A stretch of 64,000 bases of DNA from contig NZ_JANARS010000004.1 of the NCBI RefSeq assembly GCF_024199985.1, positions 62,001 to 126,000 on the forward strand, in the 5' to 3' direction. A program made the translations under genes and the position numbers. Below are positions 7,691 to 16,365 of the stretch, piece by piece. The notes beneath the pieces were generated by a model. The model made no database searches. It was not told the DNA's origin and worked only from the letters and a program-made list of their open reading frames with translations. Numbering within the stretch: the stretch's first letter is position 1; every line of letters starts with the position of its first letter. This stretch comes from Nocardioides pinisoli (GTDB lineage: Bacteria > Actinomycetota > Actinomycetes > Propionibacteriales > Nocardioidaceae).

Positions 7691-7757
7691 TTCTTGGGAG
7701 GGCATCGGAGAGACTGGCTCCGACGCAACCGAACGACGTGAGAGAGGGTGCCTCACC

Positions 7758-9092
7758 ATGGCTTCCGACCAGGGCCTGTCCATCTTCGACGAGCCGGAGT
7801 CCGCCGACGACAAGGCCACCTCCGCCGGTGCGGACGCGCGCGCGACCGCAGGCGAGGAGACCCAGGTGCTGCCCGTGACGCCCAAGGACGAACCCCGGCC
7901 CGAGGCCGCTCCCGCGAAGGCTGCTCCCCAGCCGGCCGCGGCTCGTCCCGCTCCGGCGTCCCGGCCGACCACCCAGCCGACGTCCCGGCCGGCGCCGTCG
8001 ACGGCCCCTGGCCAGTCGACCACCCCCGACCTCGAGACGACCCGGCGCTCGCCGGTGATCCCCCCGGTCGCCCCGCACCCCGCGGTGCCCGCCGCGGCCG
8101 TCGCCCCGCTGCCCGTGGTGCGCCGCGGCGGCTACGACAAGTCAGCCGTCGACCAGCGCGTCGGCCAGCTGCTGACGGAGAAGACCGGCCTGGCGACGAG
8201 CCTCGCCAGCAGCGAGGAGCGGGTCATCGAGCTCGAGGCCGAGCTCGAGCAGCTGCGCAAGGAGGTCGCGGAGAACACCAACCCGACCTACGCCGGGCTC
8301 GGCGGTCGCGCCACGTCCATGCTCAAGATGGCCGAGGACGAGGCGGCCGACGTGCGCACCGCCGCGCGTCGCGAGGCCGACGAGATCCGCACGCAGGCCG
8401 AGCGCGACGCCCACAGCATCCGTGCCGACGCCGCGCGCGAGGCCGACGACATGCGCATGGTGCAGCTCAAGGAGCTCGACGAGATGCGCGCGCGGCTGAC
8501 CGCCGACGCCGAGACCGAGCGCGGTCTCGCCAAGGCCGAGGCCGAGGACCTGCTCGCCTCCGCCCGCCGCGAGTCCGACCAGATCCGCCTCGCCGCGCAG
8601 CAGGAGACCAACGAGATGCGCGTGACCGCGACCCGCGAGGCCGAGCAGGCGCGCGCCGCTGCCGACCGCGAGGTCCAGGAGGCCCGGCGCACCCTCGCCG
8701 TCGAGAAGGAGCGGCTCACCCGCGAGGCCGCCGAGCACCACAGCAACGCCACCGCGGAGACCCAGCGGCTCGTCGCCGAGGCCGAGGCCCGTGCCGACGC
8801 CGCTGAGCAGCGGGCACGCGAGGCCACGGCCCAGGCCAACGCCCACCGCCAGCAGGCCCAGTCCGAGTCCGAGGGCCTGCTCACCCGGGCCCGGCGCGAG
8901 GCGGAGCAGATCGTCGCCTCGGCCCGCACCCAGGCCGACTCGATCGGCGCGACCCGGGTGGCCGAGGCCGAGCGCGAGCTGGCCAACATCCAGGCCGAGG
9001 TCGACCGCGCCGCCAAGCGCCGCGACGCCATCACCGCCCAGCTCGGTGCCCTGCGCGACGTGGTCGCGGGCTTCGGCGAGGACGAGTCCTGA
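7758..9092 (+). CDS. DivIVA/FilP-like coiled-coil protein
   Basis: A 444-residue protein in two parts. Residues 1-125 are low-complexity and rich in Pro, Ala and Thr. From GGYDKSAVDQRVGQLLTEK (about 122) onward it is almost unbroken alpha-helical coiled coil, full of Ala/Glu/Arg and repeated A-R-R-E-A-(D/E)-x-I blocks. The 'GYD...V-D-x-x-V' opening and the repeats resemble DivIVA-related proteins and the Streptomyces polar-growth proteins FilP and Scy. A cytoskeletal or cell-pole role is inferred. The ATG at 7758 is preceded by GAGAGAGGG. The last codons overlap the next gene. The 5' leader contains a small stem-loop (TCGGAG / CTCCGA, 7705-7723). Confidence 0.75.
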   Translation: MASDQGLSIFDEPESADDKATSAGADARATAGEETQVLPVTPKDEPRPEAAPAKAAPQPAAARPAPASRPTTQPTSRPAPSTAPGQSTTPDLETTRRSPVIPPVAPHPAVPAAAVAPLPVVRRGGYDKSAVDQRVGQLLTEKTGLATSLASSEERVIELEAELEQLRKEVAENTNPTYAGLGGRATSMLKMAEDEAADVRTAARREADEIRTQAERDAHSIRADAAREADDMRMVQLKELDEMRARLTADAETERGLAKAEAEDLLASARRESDQIRLAAQQETNEMRVTATREAEQARAAADREVQEARRTLAVEKERLTREAAEHHSNATAETQRLVAEAEARADAAEQRAREATAQANAHRQQAQSESEGLLTRARREAEQIVASARTQADSIGATRVAEAERELANIQAEVDRAAKRRDAITAQLGALRDVVAGFGEDES

Positions 9093-10441
9093 GCTGGCGC
9101 GACCGGCTCCGGGAGCGCGTCACCTCCGGCTCCGGCAGCTCGACCGACCTCGACGGGGACGCGGACTCGCACGCGAGCGTCGCCCTCCGCAGGGCCGTTG
9201 ACGACCCCGAGGAGCTGCCGCAGGCGCTGGAGGAGGTCGTCGAGCAGGTCAACGACGACGCCGACCGCGCCGAGGCCGCGGCGGACGCCGCCGAGGAGTC
9301 GGCGCGCTCCGCGTCGGTGATCGCGAAGAAGATCGACGACGCGACCGACCTGGTCGTCGACGAGGAGACGCCGGCGCCCTACGTCCCGGCCGCGCCCGCA
9401 CCGGCTCCGCTGCTGCTGCGGCACTCGCCGTTCAACATCGGCTTCTTCGGCGCCCTCGGAGCCCTGATCGCGGTCTTCCTGAGCCAGCAGCTGCTCAGCA
9501 TCTCGTCGATCCTGGTGCTGCTGGTGATGTCGATGTTCCTCGCGATCGGCCTCAACCCGACCGTGGAGTTCTTCATGCGCCGCGGCGTGCGGCGGGGCCT
9601 TTCGGTGCTGCTCGTGCTGGTCGTGGTGATCAGCGTGCTCTCCCTCTTCGTCGTGGCGATCGCCCCGGTCATCAGCGAGCAGATCGCCGCCATCACGCGC
9701 AACGCACCCGGCTGGCTCGACGACCTGCAGTCCAACGCGCAGGTGCAGCGGCTCGACGACAAGTACGACGTCATCGCCAAGGCACGCGACTACATCCAGA
9801 ACGGCGACTTCGGCGAGCGGGTCTTCGGCGGCGCGCTCGGCGTGGGCCTGAGGGTGCTCTCCGCCGTGGCCAACAGCCTGATCGTGATCGTGCTGATGAT
9901 CTACTTCCTCGCCTCGCTGCCGAGCATCAAACACGCCGCCTACTCCCTCGCGCCCGCCTCGAAGCGGCCCCGGGTCAGCGAGCTGGGCGACAAGATCATC
10001 CGCTCCACCGGCGCCTACGTCGCCGGGGCGTTCCTCGTCGCTGTGTGCGCGGGCCTGAGCACGCTGATCTTCTCGTTCGTGGTGGGTCTGGGCGACTACG
10101 CCTTCGCGCTCGCCTTCGTCGTCGGGCTGTTCTCCCTGATCCCGGTCGTCGGCGCGTTCGTGTCAGGAGCGCTCATGACGCTGCTGGCCCTGACGGTCTC
10201 CCCCACCGTCGCGCTGGTGGCGCTGGTCTACTACATCGCCTACCAGCAGGTGGAGTCCTACCTCATCTACCCGCGGATCATGAAGAAGTCGGTCGACATC
10301 CCGGGGTCGGTGACCGTGGTGGCCGCGCTCGTGGGCGGGTCGCTGATGGGCATCGTCGGGGCCCTGCTGGCCGTGCCGGTCGCCGCGGCGCTCCTGCTGC
10401 TGCACCGCGAGGTGTTCCTCAGGCGGCAGGACGCCCGCTGA
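9089..10441 (+). CDS. AI-2E-type transporter family membrane protein, probable CTG start
   Basis: PF01594-type permease. The membrane part has about eight segments, starting at SPFNIGFFGALGALIAVFL and ending with VAALVGGSLMGIVGALLAVP; the signature GLFSLIPVVGAF is present. Members include the E. coli AI-2 exporter TqsA and Na+/H+ antiporters; the cargo here is unknown. A conventional start would be GTG at 9317 (374 residues). The same frame is open and strongly GC3-biased back to CTG 9089, adding SWRDRLRERV and an acidic cytoplasmic region (450 residues in all). That CTG overlaps the TGA of the coiled-coil gene as CTGA, the position where an ATGA overlap is usual, so I favour translational coupling at 9089. 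It ends overlapping the convergent EamA gene by 23 bases. Confidence 0.8.
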   Translation: MSWRDRLRERVTSGSGSSTDLDGDADSHASVALRRAVDDPEELPQALEEVVEQVNDDADRAEAAADAAEESARSASVIAKKIDDATDLVVDEETPAPYVPAAPAPAPLLLRHSPFNIGFFGALGALIAVFLSQQLLSISSILVLLVMSMFLAIGLNPTVEFFMRRGVRRGLSVLLVLVVVISVLSLFVVAIAPVISEQIAAITRNAPGWLDDLQSNAQVQRLDDKYDVIAKARDYIQNGDFGERVFGGALGVGLRVLSAVANSLIVIVLMIYFLASLPSIKHAAYSLAPASKRPRVSELGDKIIRSTGAYVAGAFLVAVCAGLSTLIFSFVVGLGDYAFALAFVVGLFSLIPVVGAFVSGALMTLLALTVSPTVALVALVYYIAYQQVESYLIYPRIMKKSVDIPGSVTVVAALVGGSLMGIVGALLAVPVAAALLLLHREVFLRRQDAR

Positions 10442-11423
10442 GGTCACGCTCCGGCTCGGGCTCCGGCAGGGGATCGACCGCGAGCGGCGTACGTCCCTCG
10501 CCGAGCTTGACCACGACCACCCCGGCGAGCACGAGCAGGCCCCCGGCCAGCTGGACCGGACGGGGCAGCTCGCCGAGCAGCAGCCACGCCCAGATGACCG
10601 CCGCGAGCACCTCACCCAGGGCGACGAAGGACGCCAGGCGGCTTCCGAGACGGCGTCCGGCCTCGATGCCGGTGACGTAGGCGAAGGCCGCGGTGACGAG
10701 CCCGAGGAGCACGACGCTCACCCACCACGGCAGCGTGAAGCCGTCGTAGGCCGCGTCGGCGGACGAGGTGTCGAACGGCAGCACGCCGATCGCCCCGGCC
10801 GTCCCGAGCACGACGCTGGCCACGAAGAGGCCGCCGGCCGCCAGGCTGATGCCCGGCAGGCCGTTGCGCTCGTCGGCGGAGATGATGAAGTAGCTCGCCG
10901 CACCGATCATGGCGCCCAGCGCCCACAGCACGCCGACGGTGCTCAGCTCGGCCCCGGAGACGACGTCGAGCACGAGCGCCAGCCCCGCAGCCGCCAGCGC
11001 CGCCCCGAGGATGGTCAGCCCGGAGGGACGGTGGCCGTGCCGCACCCAGAGCCAGACGACCACCGCCACCGGCGCGGTGTACTCCAGCAGCAGCGCCACG
11101 CTGACCTGCATGTAGGTCACCGCGTAGAAGTAGCAGAGCTGCGCCCCGGCGACCGCCGTGATGCCGTAGACGGTGACGAGACCCGCGTTGTCGCGGAGCA
11201 GGTGCATCCGACCCCGCAGCGCGAGCAGGCCCGGCACGAGCAGGACGACGGCCGCGATCACCGTGCGCAGGGTCACCGCTGCGCCGGCGCTCCAGCCGGT
11301 GTCGAGCAGCCCGCGGGCGAGCGCCCCGGACAGGCCGAACGTCACGGCCGAGGCCACGGCGAGGAGCAGCCCGGCCGCGGTCCGGGACGATCGGGTGTCA
11401 TGGGTCAAAGCCGTCACGGTCAT
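10419..11423 (-). CDS. EamA-family (DMT) transporter
   Basis: A 334-residue protein with ten hydrophobic segments formed by two EamA repeats (about residues 15-145 and 160-305), ending in an acidic/proline-rich tail (LPEPEPERDLSGRPAA). Drug/metabolite transporters of this family export amino acids, metabolites or toxic compounds; the substrate cannot be read from sequence. It is divergent from a CGNR zinc-finger gene with only 32 bases between the ATGs, and that neighbour is the obvious regulator candidate. On its own strand TTGACA (11454 to 11449) and TACGGT (11429 to 11424) sit directly before the ATG, spaced 19. Confidence 0.9.
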   Translation of the reverse strand: MTVTALTHDTRSSRTAAGLLLAVASAVTFGLSGALARGLLDTGWSAGAAVTLRTVIAAVVLLVPGLLALRGRMHLLRDNAGLVTVYGITAVAGAQLCYFYAVTYMQVSVALLLEYTAPVAVVVWLWVRHGHRPSGLTILGAALAAAGLALVLDVVSGAELSTVGVLWALGAMIGAASYFIISADERNGLPGISLAAGGLFVASVVLGTAGAIGVLPFDTSSADAAYDGFTLPWWVSVVLLGLVTAAFAYVTGIEAGRRLGSRLASFVALGEVLAAVIWAWLLLGELPRPVQLAGGLLVLAGVVVVKLGEGRTPLAVDPLPEPEPERDLSGRPAA

Positions 11424-11455
11424 GACCGTAGGGGCGGCCCCTGTAATGTGTCAAC
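11424..11455. promoter_or_regulatory. Compact divergent promoter with palindrome (EamA / CGNR)
   Basis: The 32-base gap contains AGGGGC-G-GCCCCT (11430-11442), a perfect inverted repeat. For the plus strand, TAATGT (11444-11449) ends six bases before the CGNR ATG, with ATGACC 16 bases upstream of it as a weak -35. For the minus strand, TTGACA (11454-11449) and TACGGT (11429-11424) flank the palindrome. The palindrome lies in the spacer of both promoters, where a bound protein would block both. Confidence 0.5.
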
Positions 11456-11992
11456 ATGCTTTTCACAGATGACACGGACGCGGCCCTCCGGGCGGCCGTC
11501 GCCCTGGTCAACTCCACCGACGAGCCGGGTGACCCGCTGGGATCGGTCGACGACCTCTCGGCGTTCCTCGCCTCGTGGACCTACACCGGCCGGCACGACG
11601 CGACCGCCGAGGAGCTCGAGTCCGTACGCCGGCTCCGCCCCGCGCTGCGCTCGCTCCTGCTCGCCGACCGCGACGAGGCGGCGGCCATCGTCAACGACAT
11701 GCTCGCGCGCGCCAAGGCGCTCCCCCAGCTCCGGCGCCACCACCACTGGGACTGGCACCTCCACGCTGTCGACCCCGACCGGCCGCTCGACGAGCGCGTG
11801 GTGGTGGAGACCGCGATGGCGATGGTCGACGTCATCCGTGCCGACGAGATGTCGCGCCTCGACACCTGTGCGGCTGACGACTGCGACGACGTCGTGCTCG
11901 ACCTGTCGCGCAACCGGTCGCGGCGCTTCTGCTCGACCACGTGCGGCAACCGCGAGGCCGTCGCGGCCTACCGCGCGCGCCAGCGGGGCTGA
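11456..11992 (+). CDS. CGNR zinc-finger (ABATE-domain) regulator
   Basis: A 178-residue protein with the N-terminal ABATE domain (about 1-125, including LVNSTDEP) and a C-terminal CGNR zinc finger: CAADDCDDVVLDLSRNRSRRFCSTTCGNR. Four cysteines in two pairs and the CGNR tetrapeptide are all present. Proteins of this type are putative DNA-binding regulators often found next to transporters or stress genes. Divergent arrangement with the EamA exporter across a 32-base promoter suggests it controls that exporter and itself. There is no Shine-Dalgarno; the -10 placement predicts a leaderless mRNA starting at the ATG. Confidence 0.9.
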   Translation: MLFTDDTDAALRAAVALVNSTDEPGDPLGSVDDLSAFLASWTYTGRHDATAEELESVRRLRPALRSLLLADRDEAAAIVNDMLARAKALPQLRRHHHWDWHLHAVDPDRPLDERVVVETAMAMVDVIRADEMSRLDTCAADDCDDVVLDLSRNRSRRFCSTTCGNREAVAAYRARQRG

Positions 11993-12009
11993 GGGCCGGC
12001 CGACCTGCC

Positions 12010-12777
12010 TCAGGGCAGGAAGCGCCGCAGCACCTCGAGGAAGACCTCGGGTTGCTCGGAGTGCACCCAGTGGCCAGCCTCCTTCACGAGCACCCGCCGG
12101 TTGCGCGGGAACCGGCGGTCCATCTCGGCCGCGTAGTCGTCGGAGATGTAGTCCGAGCGGGCCCCGCCGACCCACAGCACCGGGCCGTCGTACGTCGCGT
12201 CGCCGAGCCGGTCGCCCGGCCAGCCCACCAGCTCGGCCATGTGGTCGCCGAGCAGGTCGAGGTTGACCTGCCAGTGCCAGCCGTCGTCGGTGCGCCGGAG
12301 GTTCTGGAGCAGGAAGCCGCGCACGACGCGGTTGGGCACCGCCTCCTCGAGGGCGGCCTCCGCCTGGCCGCGGTTCTCGAGGGAGCCGAGGTCGAGGGCC
12401 CGCATGGTCTCGATGTAGCCGACGAACTCCCGCCCGCTGTCGTACGCCGCCGGCGCGATGTCGACCACGACCAGCCGCTCGACCAGCTCGGGGTGCCGCA
12501 GGGCGAGGCACATCGCGATCTTGCCGCCCATCGAGTGCCCGACCAGGGCGACCGGCTCGTCGCCCAGCTCGCCCGCGACCAGGTCGGCCAGCTCGATGAA
12601 GTCGAACGTCTCGGTCCACGGCGACCGCCCGTGGTTGGGCATGTCGAGCAGCAGCACCCGGTGGTCGGCGCTGAGGGCCTTCGCCGCCTGCGTCCAGTTC
12701 CTGCCCTGGCCGAAGAGTCCGTGGCAGAAGACGACGCGGGGCCCGGACTCGCCGAGCTCGGTGCGGTGCAGGCTCAC
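12010..12777 (-). CDS. Alpha/beta-hydrolase (YbfF-like esterase)
   Basis: A 255-residue alpha/beta-hydrolase. The oxyanion region is VVFCHGLFGQGRNW, the nucleophile elbow is GHSMGG (Ser82), and the catalytic His is in KEAGHWVHSEQPE near residue 240. VLLLDMPNHGRSPW is the usual conserved strand-4 motif. The sequence style fits the YbfF/Ldh-type esterases that cleave short-chain acyl esters; the substrate is unknown. The start is GTG at 12777, with GAGGATG just upstream. The gene upstream on the same strand ends 70 bases away, so co-transcription is possible. Confidence 0.88.
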   Translation of the reverse strand: MSLHRTELGESGPRVVFCHGLFGQGRNWTQAAKALSADHRVLLLDMPNHGRSPWTETFDFIELADLVAGELGDEPVALVGHSMGGKIAMCLALRHPELVERLVVVDIAPAAYDSGREFVGYIETMRALDLGSLENRGQAEAALEEAVPNRVVRGFLLQNLRRTDDGWHWQVNLDLLGDHMAELVGWPGDRLGDATYDGPVLWVGGARSDYISDDYAAEMDRRFPRNRRVLVKEAGHWVHSEQPEVFLEVLRRFLP

Positions 12778-12846
12778 CGCACCATCCTCGCGCAGCCGGG
12801 TCAGGTGGCAGCCACCGACCCGTCGTCGGTGAGGTGGACGAGGCCG

Positions 12847-13617
12847 TCAGAAGTCGAAGCCGTCGAACCCGTCGAACATGCCGCCGATGCCGTCGCCGAT
12901 GCCGCCGAACATGTCGCCGATGCCCTCGCCGATCGCCCCGATGCCCTCACCGAGGCCGTCGAAGCCCCCACCGAAGAGCATCCCCATGAACATCCAGTCC
13001 ATCGGCGAGAAGGCACCGAAGTAGCCCTGCGCATAGGGCTGGTAGGCCCGTCCGCCCTGCCAGTAGGGGACGCGGCGCGAGCCGACCATCACCTTGCGGA
13101 TGTCGGGCTCAGCACCCGCGCGCACCCGCTCGACGTCGAGGGCGCACGCCGGCACGTCGCGCTGGGCACCGCCCGGCGGGGTCCACGGCACGTCGGCGAC
13201 CGACATCCCGTGACGGGGGTCGAAGAAGCACGGCGGGCGGCGCTGCGGCAGCGGCTCCCCCGCCACCCGGGCGCGCACGCAGGCCATCGCGTAGCGGCCG
13301 TCCTCGAGGATCTCGGTGACGTGCTTGACGTCCTCGGGCCTGGTGAGCGCCGCCGCGGCCGTCTTGGCCGACTCGTAGGCGTCGAGGGCGCGCTGGTAGT
13401 CGGCGTTGGCGCCGGCGTCGAGGGGCTGGCCGGCCATCTCGATGTCGAGGTCCTGCAGCTCCACGCCGAGGGCCGTGACGTCCTCCTCGGCGAGCTTCTT
13501 CACCGGCGCGACCTCGGCCTCGACCCGCGCCAGCTCACGCTTCTTGCCCGTCTTGCCCGCGGCGACGGCGACCGCGGTCAGCCCGCCGAGGACGACCAGC
13601 ACGAGCACGAGTTCCAT
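12847..13617 (-). CDS. Membrane-anchored protein with Gly-rich C-terminus, unknown function
   Basis: A 256-residue protein. It begins with one hydrophobic segment (MELVLVLVVLGGLTAVAVAAG), a basic stop (KTGKKR), then a helical region (about 25-110), a middle domain with four cysteines (ACVRAR, PPCFFDP, PACALD), and a C-terminal tail of Gly-Glu/Asp-Gly-Ile-Gly repeats ending DGFDGFDF. The single N-terminal helix probably anchors it in the membrane with the rest on one side. I do not recognise the family. The glycine repeats are likely flexible and may aid self-association. I took the ATG at 13617 because it starts the membrane helix; the frame is open further upstream but is not coding-like. 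Confidence 0.65.
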   Translation of the reverse strand: MELVLVLVVLGGLTAVAVAAGKTGKKRELARVEAEVAPVKKLAEEDVTALGVELQDLDIEMAGQPLDAGANADYQRALDAYESAKTAAAALTRPEDVKHVTEILEDGRYAMACVRARVAGEPLPQRRPPCFFDPRHGMSVADVPWTPPGGAQRDVPACALDVERVRAGAEPDIRKVMVGSRRVPYWQGGRAYQPYAQGYFGAFSPMDWMFMGMLFGGGFDGLGEGIGAIGEGIGDMFGGIGDGIGGMFDGFDGFDF

Positions 13618-13853
13618 GCCCCCAGAGTACGCAGCGGCGGCAAGGTTCGGACGGTGCTCCGGCACGGCCCGGACCTGCGAGAGCAGGCCGCCCATCGACC
13701 CCCGACGATGTGCGACCTGCTCCGACAAGCGGCCGGTGGGCGGCGGGGTCATCCCCTCGTGCGACCTCGATGCCCTCGGCGTACGAGAAGACTCCCGCGA
13801 GGCGCCCGGTCCCGGCATCCGTAGTCCTACGTAACTCCTGCGCGCAGGAGCGA
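13618..13853. other. Divergent intergenic region before the LuxR-family gene
   Basis: About 236 bases between a minus-strand gene and the LuxR-family regulator. Apart from the palindrome at 13835-13850 and an inner GTAG-TC-CTAC repeat near 13821, I see no RNA gene, terminator or small coding sequence. Confidence 0.35.
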
Positions 13854-13859
13854 TAGATT
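13835..13859 (+). promoter_or_regulatory. Perfect 16-bp palindrome and -10 of the LuxR-family regulator
   Basis: CTCCTGCGCGCAGGAG (13835-13850) is a perfect palindrome. TAGATT (13854-13859), a TANNNT -10, follows four bases later and ends six bases before the GTG at 13866. The palindrome thus fills the spacer between -35 and -10, suiting autorepression or control by another regulator. No ribosome binding site precedes the GTG, so a leaderless mRNA is expected. Confidence 0.5.
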
Positions 13860-13865
13860 CAGTTC

Positions 13866-16292
13866 GTGCTGTCCCCCTGTCTCGGCCGCGACGACGATCG
13901 GCGCGCGCTCGACGAGGCGCTGGAGGAGTCGCGGTGGGTCACCGTGGTGGGCCCGCCCGGCAGCGGCAAGACGCTGCTCGTGCGCCACGTCGTCGCGGCG
14001 TCGCCCGCGTCCACCTCCGCGTGGGTCGACGCCCGCAACCTGCACACGATCGACGACGTGCTGGTCGCGGCCCTCGAGAGCCTCGACTCGGAGACCGCTC
14101 CCGGCGACTCGCTGACGGGCGCCCTCGGCCGGGCGGTCGACGGCCGCGCGTGCCTGCTCGTGCTCGACGGGCTCGACCTCGACACGACCGACGCCGGTCC
14201 GGTCCTCCAGGCGGTGCTCGAGGCCACCAACGACGCCCGCGTGGTGGTGACGGCGCTGACCACGGCCGGCCAGCCCGCGGAGTCCGTCGTACGCGTCGGA
14301 CCGCTGCCGGTGCCGGCCCGGCTCGCTCCGCTGGAGGGGCCCGCGGTCGAGCTGTTCCTGCGCCGCATCCGCGCCGCCGGCGGGCAGCAGGTCGACCTGA
14401 CGGACCAGGCGCACGAGGTACGCCGCCTGCTCCGCGCCACCGGCGGGCTGCCGCTGCTCATCGAGCAGGTCGCGGTGCAGTCCGCGCTCGTCGGGCTCAG
14501 CAACGCGATGTCGGCGGTCAGCCTCGACCAGGCCGTCGACTCCGCCCACGACCTCCTCGACGAGGCCAGCGCGGCCGCCCTGCGCCGCATCGGTCTCCTC
14601 GACTTCAAGGTCGGGCTCGGCGTGCTGGCGCACGTGCTCGACGTTCCCGTGCCCGAGGCCGCCGAGATCGCGGGCAACCTCGTGCGCCGCAGCCTGCTCG
14701 AGGTCGCCGGCCAGGGCCACTTCGACATGCTCTCGCCCATCCGCGGGCGGGCCCGCGACCTCGCCCGGCCCGACGACGTCGCCGCGGTCCGCACGGGACT
14801 GCTCGCCTGGGCGGAGGCGCACGCGCCGGCGCACGACAACTTCGGTGCGGCCGACGCCGAGTGGCTCGGTGACCTCCCGGCCATGCGGCACGCGGTGCTG
14901 ATGGCCTGTGCCGAGCCCGCGACGCGCGCCCAGGGCTACTCCGTGGCCAACCGCATCTTCTCCTCGCTCTACACCTCGATGCGGGCGCGGGAGGCCGTCG
15001 AGATCCTCGAAGGGGCCCTCGCCAGCGGCGACGGTCCCCCGTCGATCGGCGCCCAGGTCGCCCGCCGGGCCGGGATCGCGGCCTCGGAGATGCGCGGCAC
15101 CTACGAGGGCCTGTGGCTCCTCGACCGCTCCGACCAGCACGCGTCGTCGGCGCCGCGCCCGGAGGAGCAGCTGGCCAAGACCGCGTCGATCCGCGCGGAG
15201 ATGCACCTCGACGCCGGGGACCTGGCCAAGGCCGAGGCCGAGGCCAAGCGCGCGCTCAGCCTCGACCCCGACGGATCGATCAGCCGGCAGGCCACCCGCA
15301 CGCTGGCCGACGTCTACACCTCGCAGGGCCGCTTCGACGAGGCCACCCGGGCCGCGACCGACGCCATGCCGGCGCGGACCACCCGCGACGAGCGCTGGAT
15401 CGGCCTGTCCGCGCGCACGCTCCTGGCCCGGATCGCCCTGGAGCAGGGCCGCATCGCCGAGGCGGTCGCCGGCACCCGCGCCGTGGTCGTCGAGGCACGC
15501 GAGCTGGCCGAGGACCGCGTCGGCCTGCTCGCCGAGACCCTGCTGCGCGACCTCGACCCGACCTGGGTGCCCACCGACGTCGTGCGCGAGACGCTGCCCT
15601 GGGCCGTCCGCCTGCCCGTGCTCGCCCAGGACGGGCGCGACCTGCTGGTCAGGGGCGACGCCCGGCGCGCGGCCGGCCTGGCCGCCGACGTCGTCGCGCT
15701 GGCGGACTCCGCCCGGCTGGGGCGCGACGGTGTCGACGCCCGCCTCCTCCTCGGGCGCGCGCTCGTCGACCTCGGCGACCTCGACCAGGCCACCACGACC
15801 TACCTCACCGCCCTCGACCACTGCCGCACCATGCGACTGCCGCTGCGCGCCGCCGACGTGCTCGACGGCCTGGCCGCGGTCGCCCGGATGCGCGACATGC
15901 CCGAGGCGCGGTCCCTCGCCGCGGCGGCCTTCGCCCTGCGCACGCCGCGCAAGGCGGTGCGCTGGGGCTACTCCGCCGACTTCGACGTGGTGCCGGCCAG
16001 CCGGGCACCCGAGGAGTGGCTCGACGGCGACGACCTCTCGGCCGACTCCGTCGCGCTGGTGACGGCCGCCTTCACCCGGACCGCCTCGACGCGACCGTCG
16101 GTGCTCGACTCCCTCACCGCCGCCGAGCGGCAGGTCGCCGAACGCGTCGCGCACGGACTGACGAGCCGGCAGATCGCCGAGGAGCTCTACGTCTCGCCGC
16201 GCACGGTCGACGCGCACCTCACCCACATCTACCGCAAGCTCGACATCAACACCCGCGCCCGGCTCGCCGCACTCGTCGTGGACAACCGCTGA
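13866..16292 (+). CDS. LuxR-family ATPase regulator (LAL/MalT-like)
   Basis: An 808-residue regulator. The N-terminal NTPase domain has Walker A GPPGSGKT (29-36) and a Walker-B-like LLVLDGLDL. The centre (about 340-720) is helical and TPR-like, with repeats such as AKAEAEAKRALSLDPDG and DLDQATTTYLTALDHC. The C-terminus (about 745-808) is a LuxR-type HTH: LTAAERQVAERVAHGLTS, then the recognition helix around LYVSPRTVDAHLTHIY. Proteins of this design sense a ligand or partner with the central repeats and activate transcription. No target operon is obvious nearby. The start is GTG at 13866, probably leaderless. Confidence 0.92.
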   Translation: MLSPCLGRDDDRRALDEALEESRWVTVVGPPGSGKTLLVRHVVAASPASTSAWVDARNLHTIDDVLVAALESLDSETAPGDSLTGALGRAVDGRACLLVLDGLDLDTTDAGPVLQAVLEATNDARVVVTALTTAGQPAESVVRVGPLPVPARLAPLEGPAVELFLRRIRAAGGQQVDLTDQAHEVRRLLRATGGLPLLIEQVAVQSALVGLSNAMSAVSLDQAVDSAHDLLDEASAAALRRIGLLDFKVGLGVLAHVLDVPVPEAAEIAGNLVRRSLLEVAGQGHFDMLSPIRGRARDLARPDDVAAVRTGLLAWAEAHAPAHDNFGAADAEWLGDLPAMRHAVLMACAEPATRAQGYSVANRIFSSLYTSMRAREAVEILEGALASGDGPPSIGAQVARRAGIAASEMRGTYEGLWLLDRSDQHASSAPRPEEQLAKTASIRAEMHLDAGDLAKAEAEAKRALSLDPDGSISRQATRTLADVYTSQGRFDEATRAATDAMPARTTRDERWIGLSARTLLARIALEQGRIAEAVAGTRAVVVEARELAEDRVGLLAETLLRDLDPTWVPTDVVRETLPWAVRLPVLAQDGRDLLVRGDARRAAGLAADVVALADSARLGRDGVDARLLLGRALVDLGDLDQATTTYLTALDHCRTMRLPLRAADVLDGLAAVARMRDMPEARSLAAAAFALRTPRKAVRWGYSADFDVVPASRAPEEWLDGDDLSADSVALVTAAFTRTASTRPSVLDSLTAAERQVAERVAHGLTSRQIAEELYVSPRTVDAHLTHIYRKLDINTRARLAALVVDNR

Positions 16293-16365
16293 CCGTGTGA
16301 GGTGCCGCTGCCGGTGGCTCGCTGTCGGTGGCCCGGTGTCGGTGGGCCGGTGCAGGATGAGCGCC

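Noticed and set aside
7700..7757. Resemblance to a SAM-I-type riboswitch (ACTGGCTC, GCAACC, GGTGCC in order) before the DivIVA-like gene
   Set aside because: Spacing and the P2/kink-turn bases do not fit, no expression platform is seen, and the downstream gene has no link to methionine metabolism.
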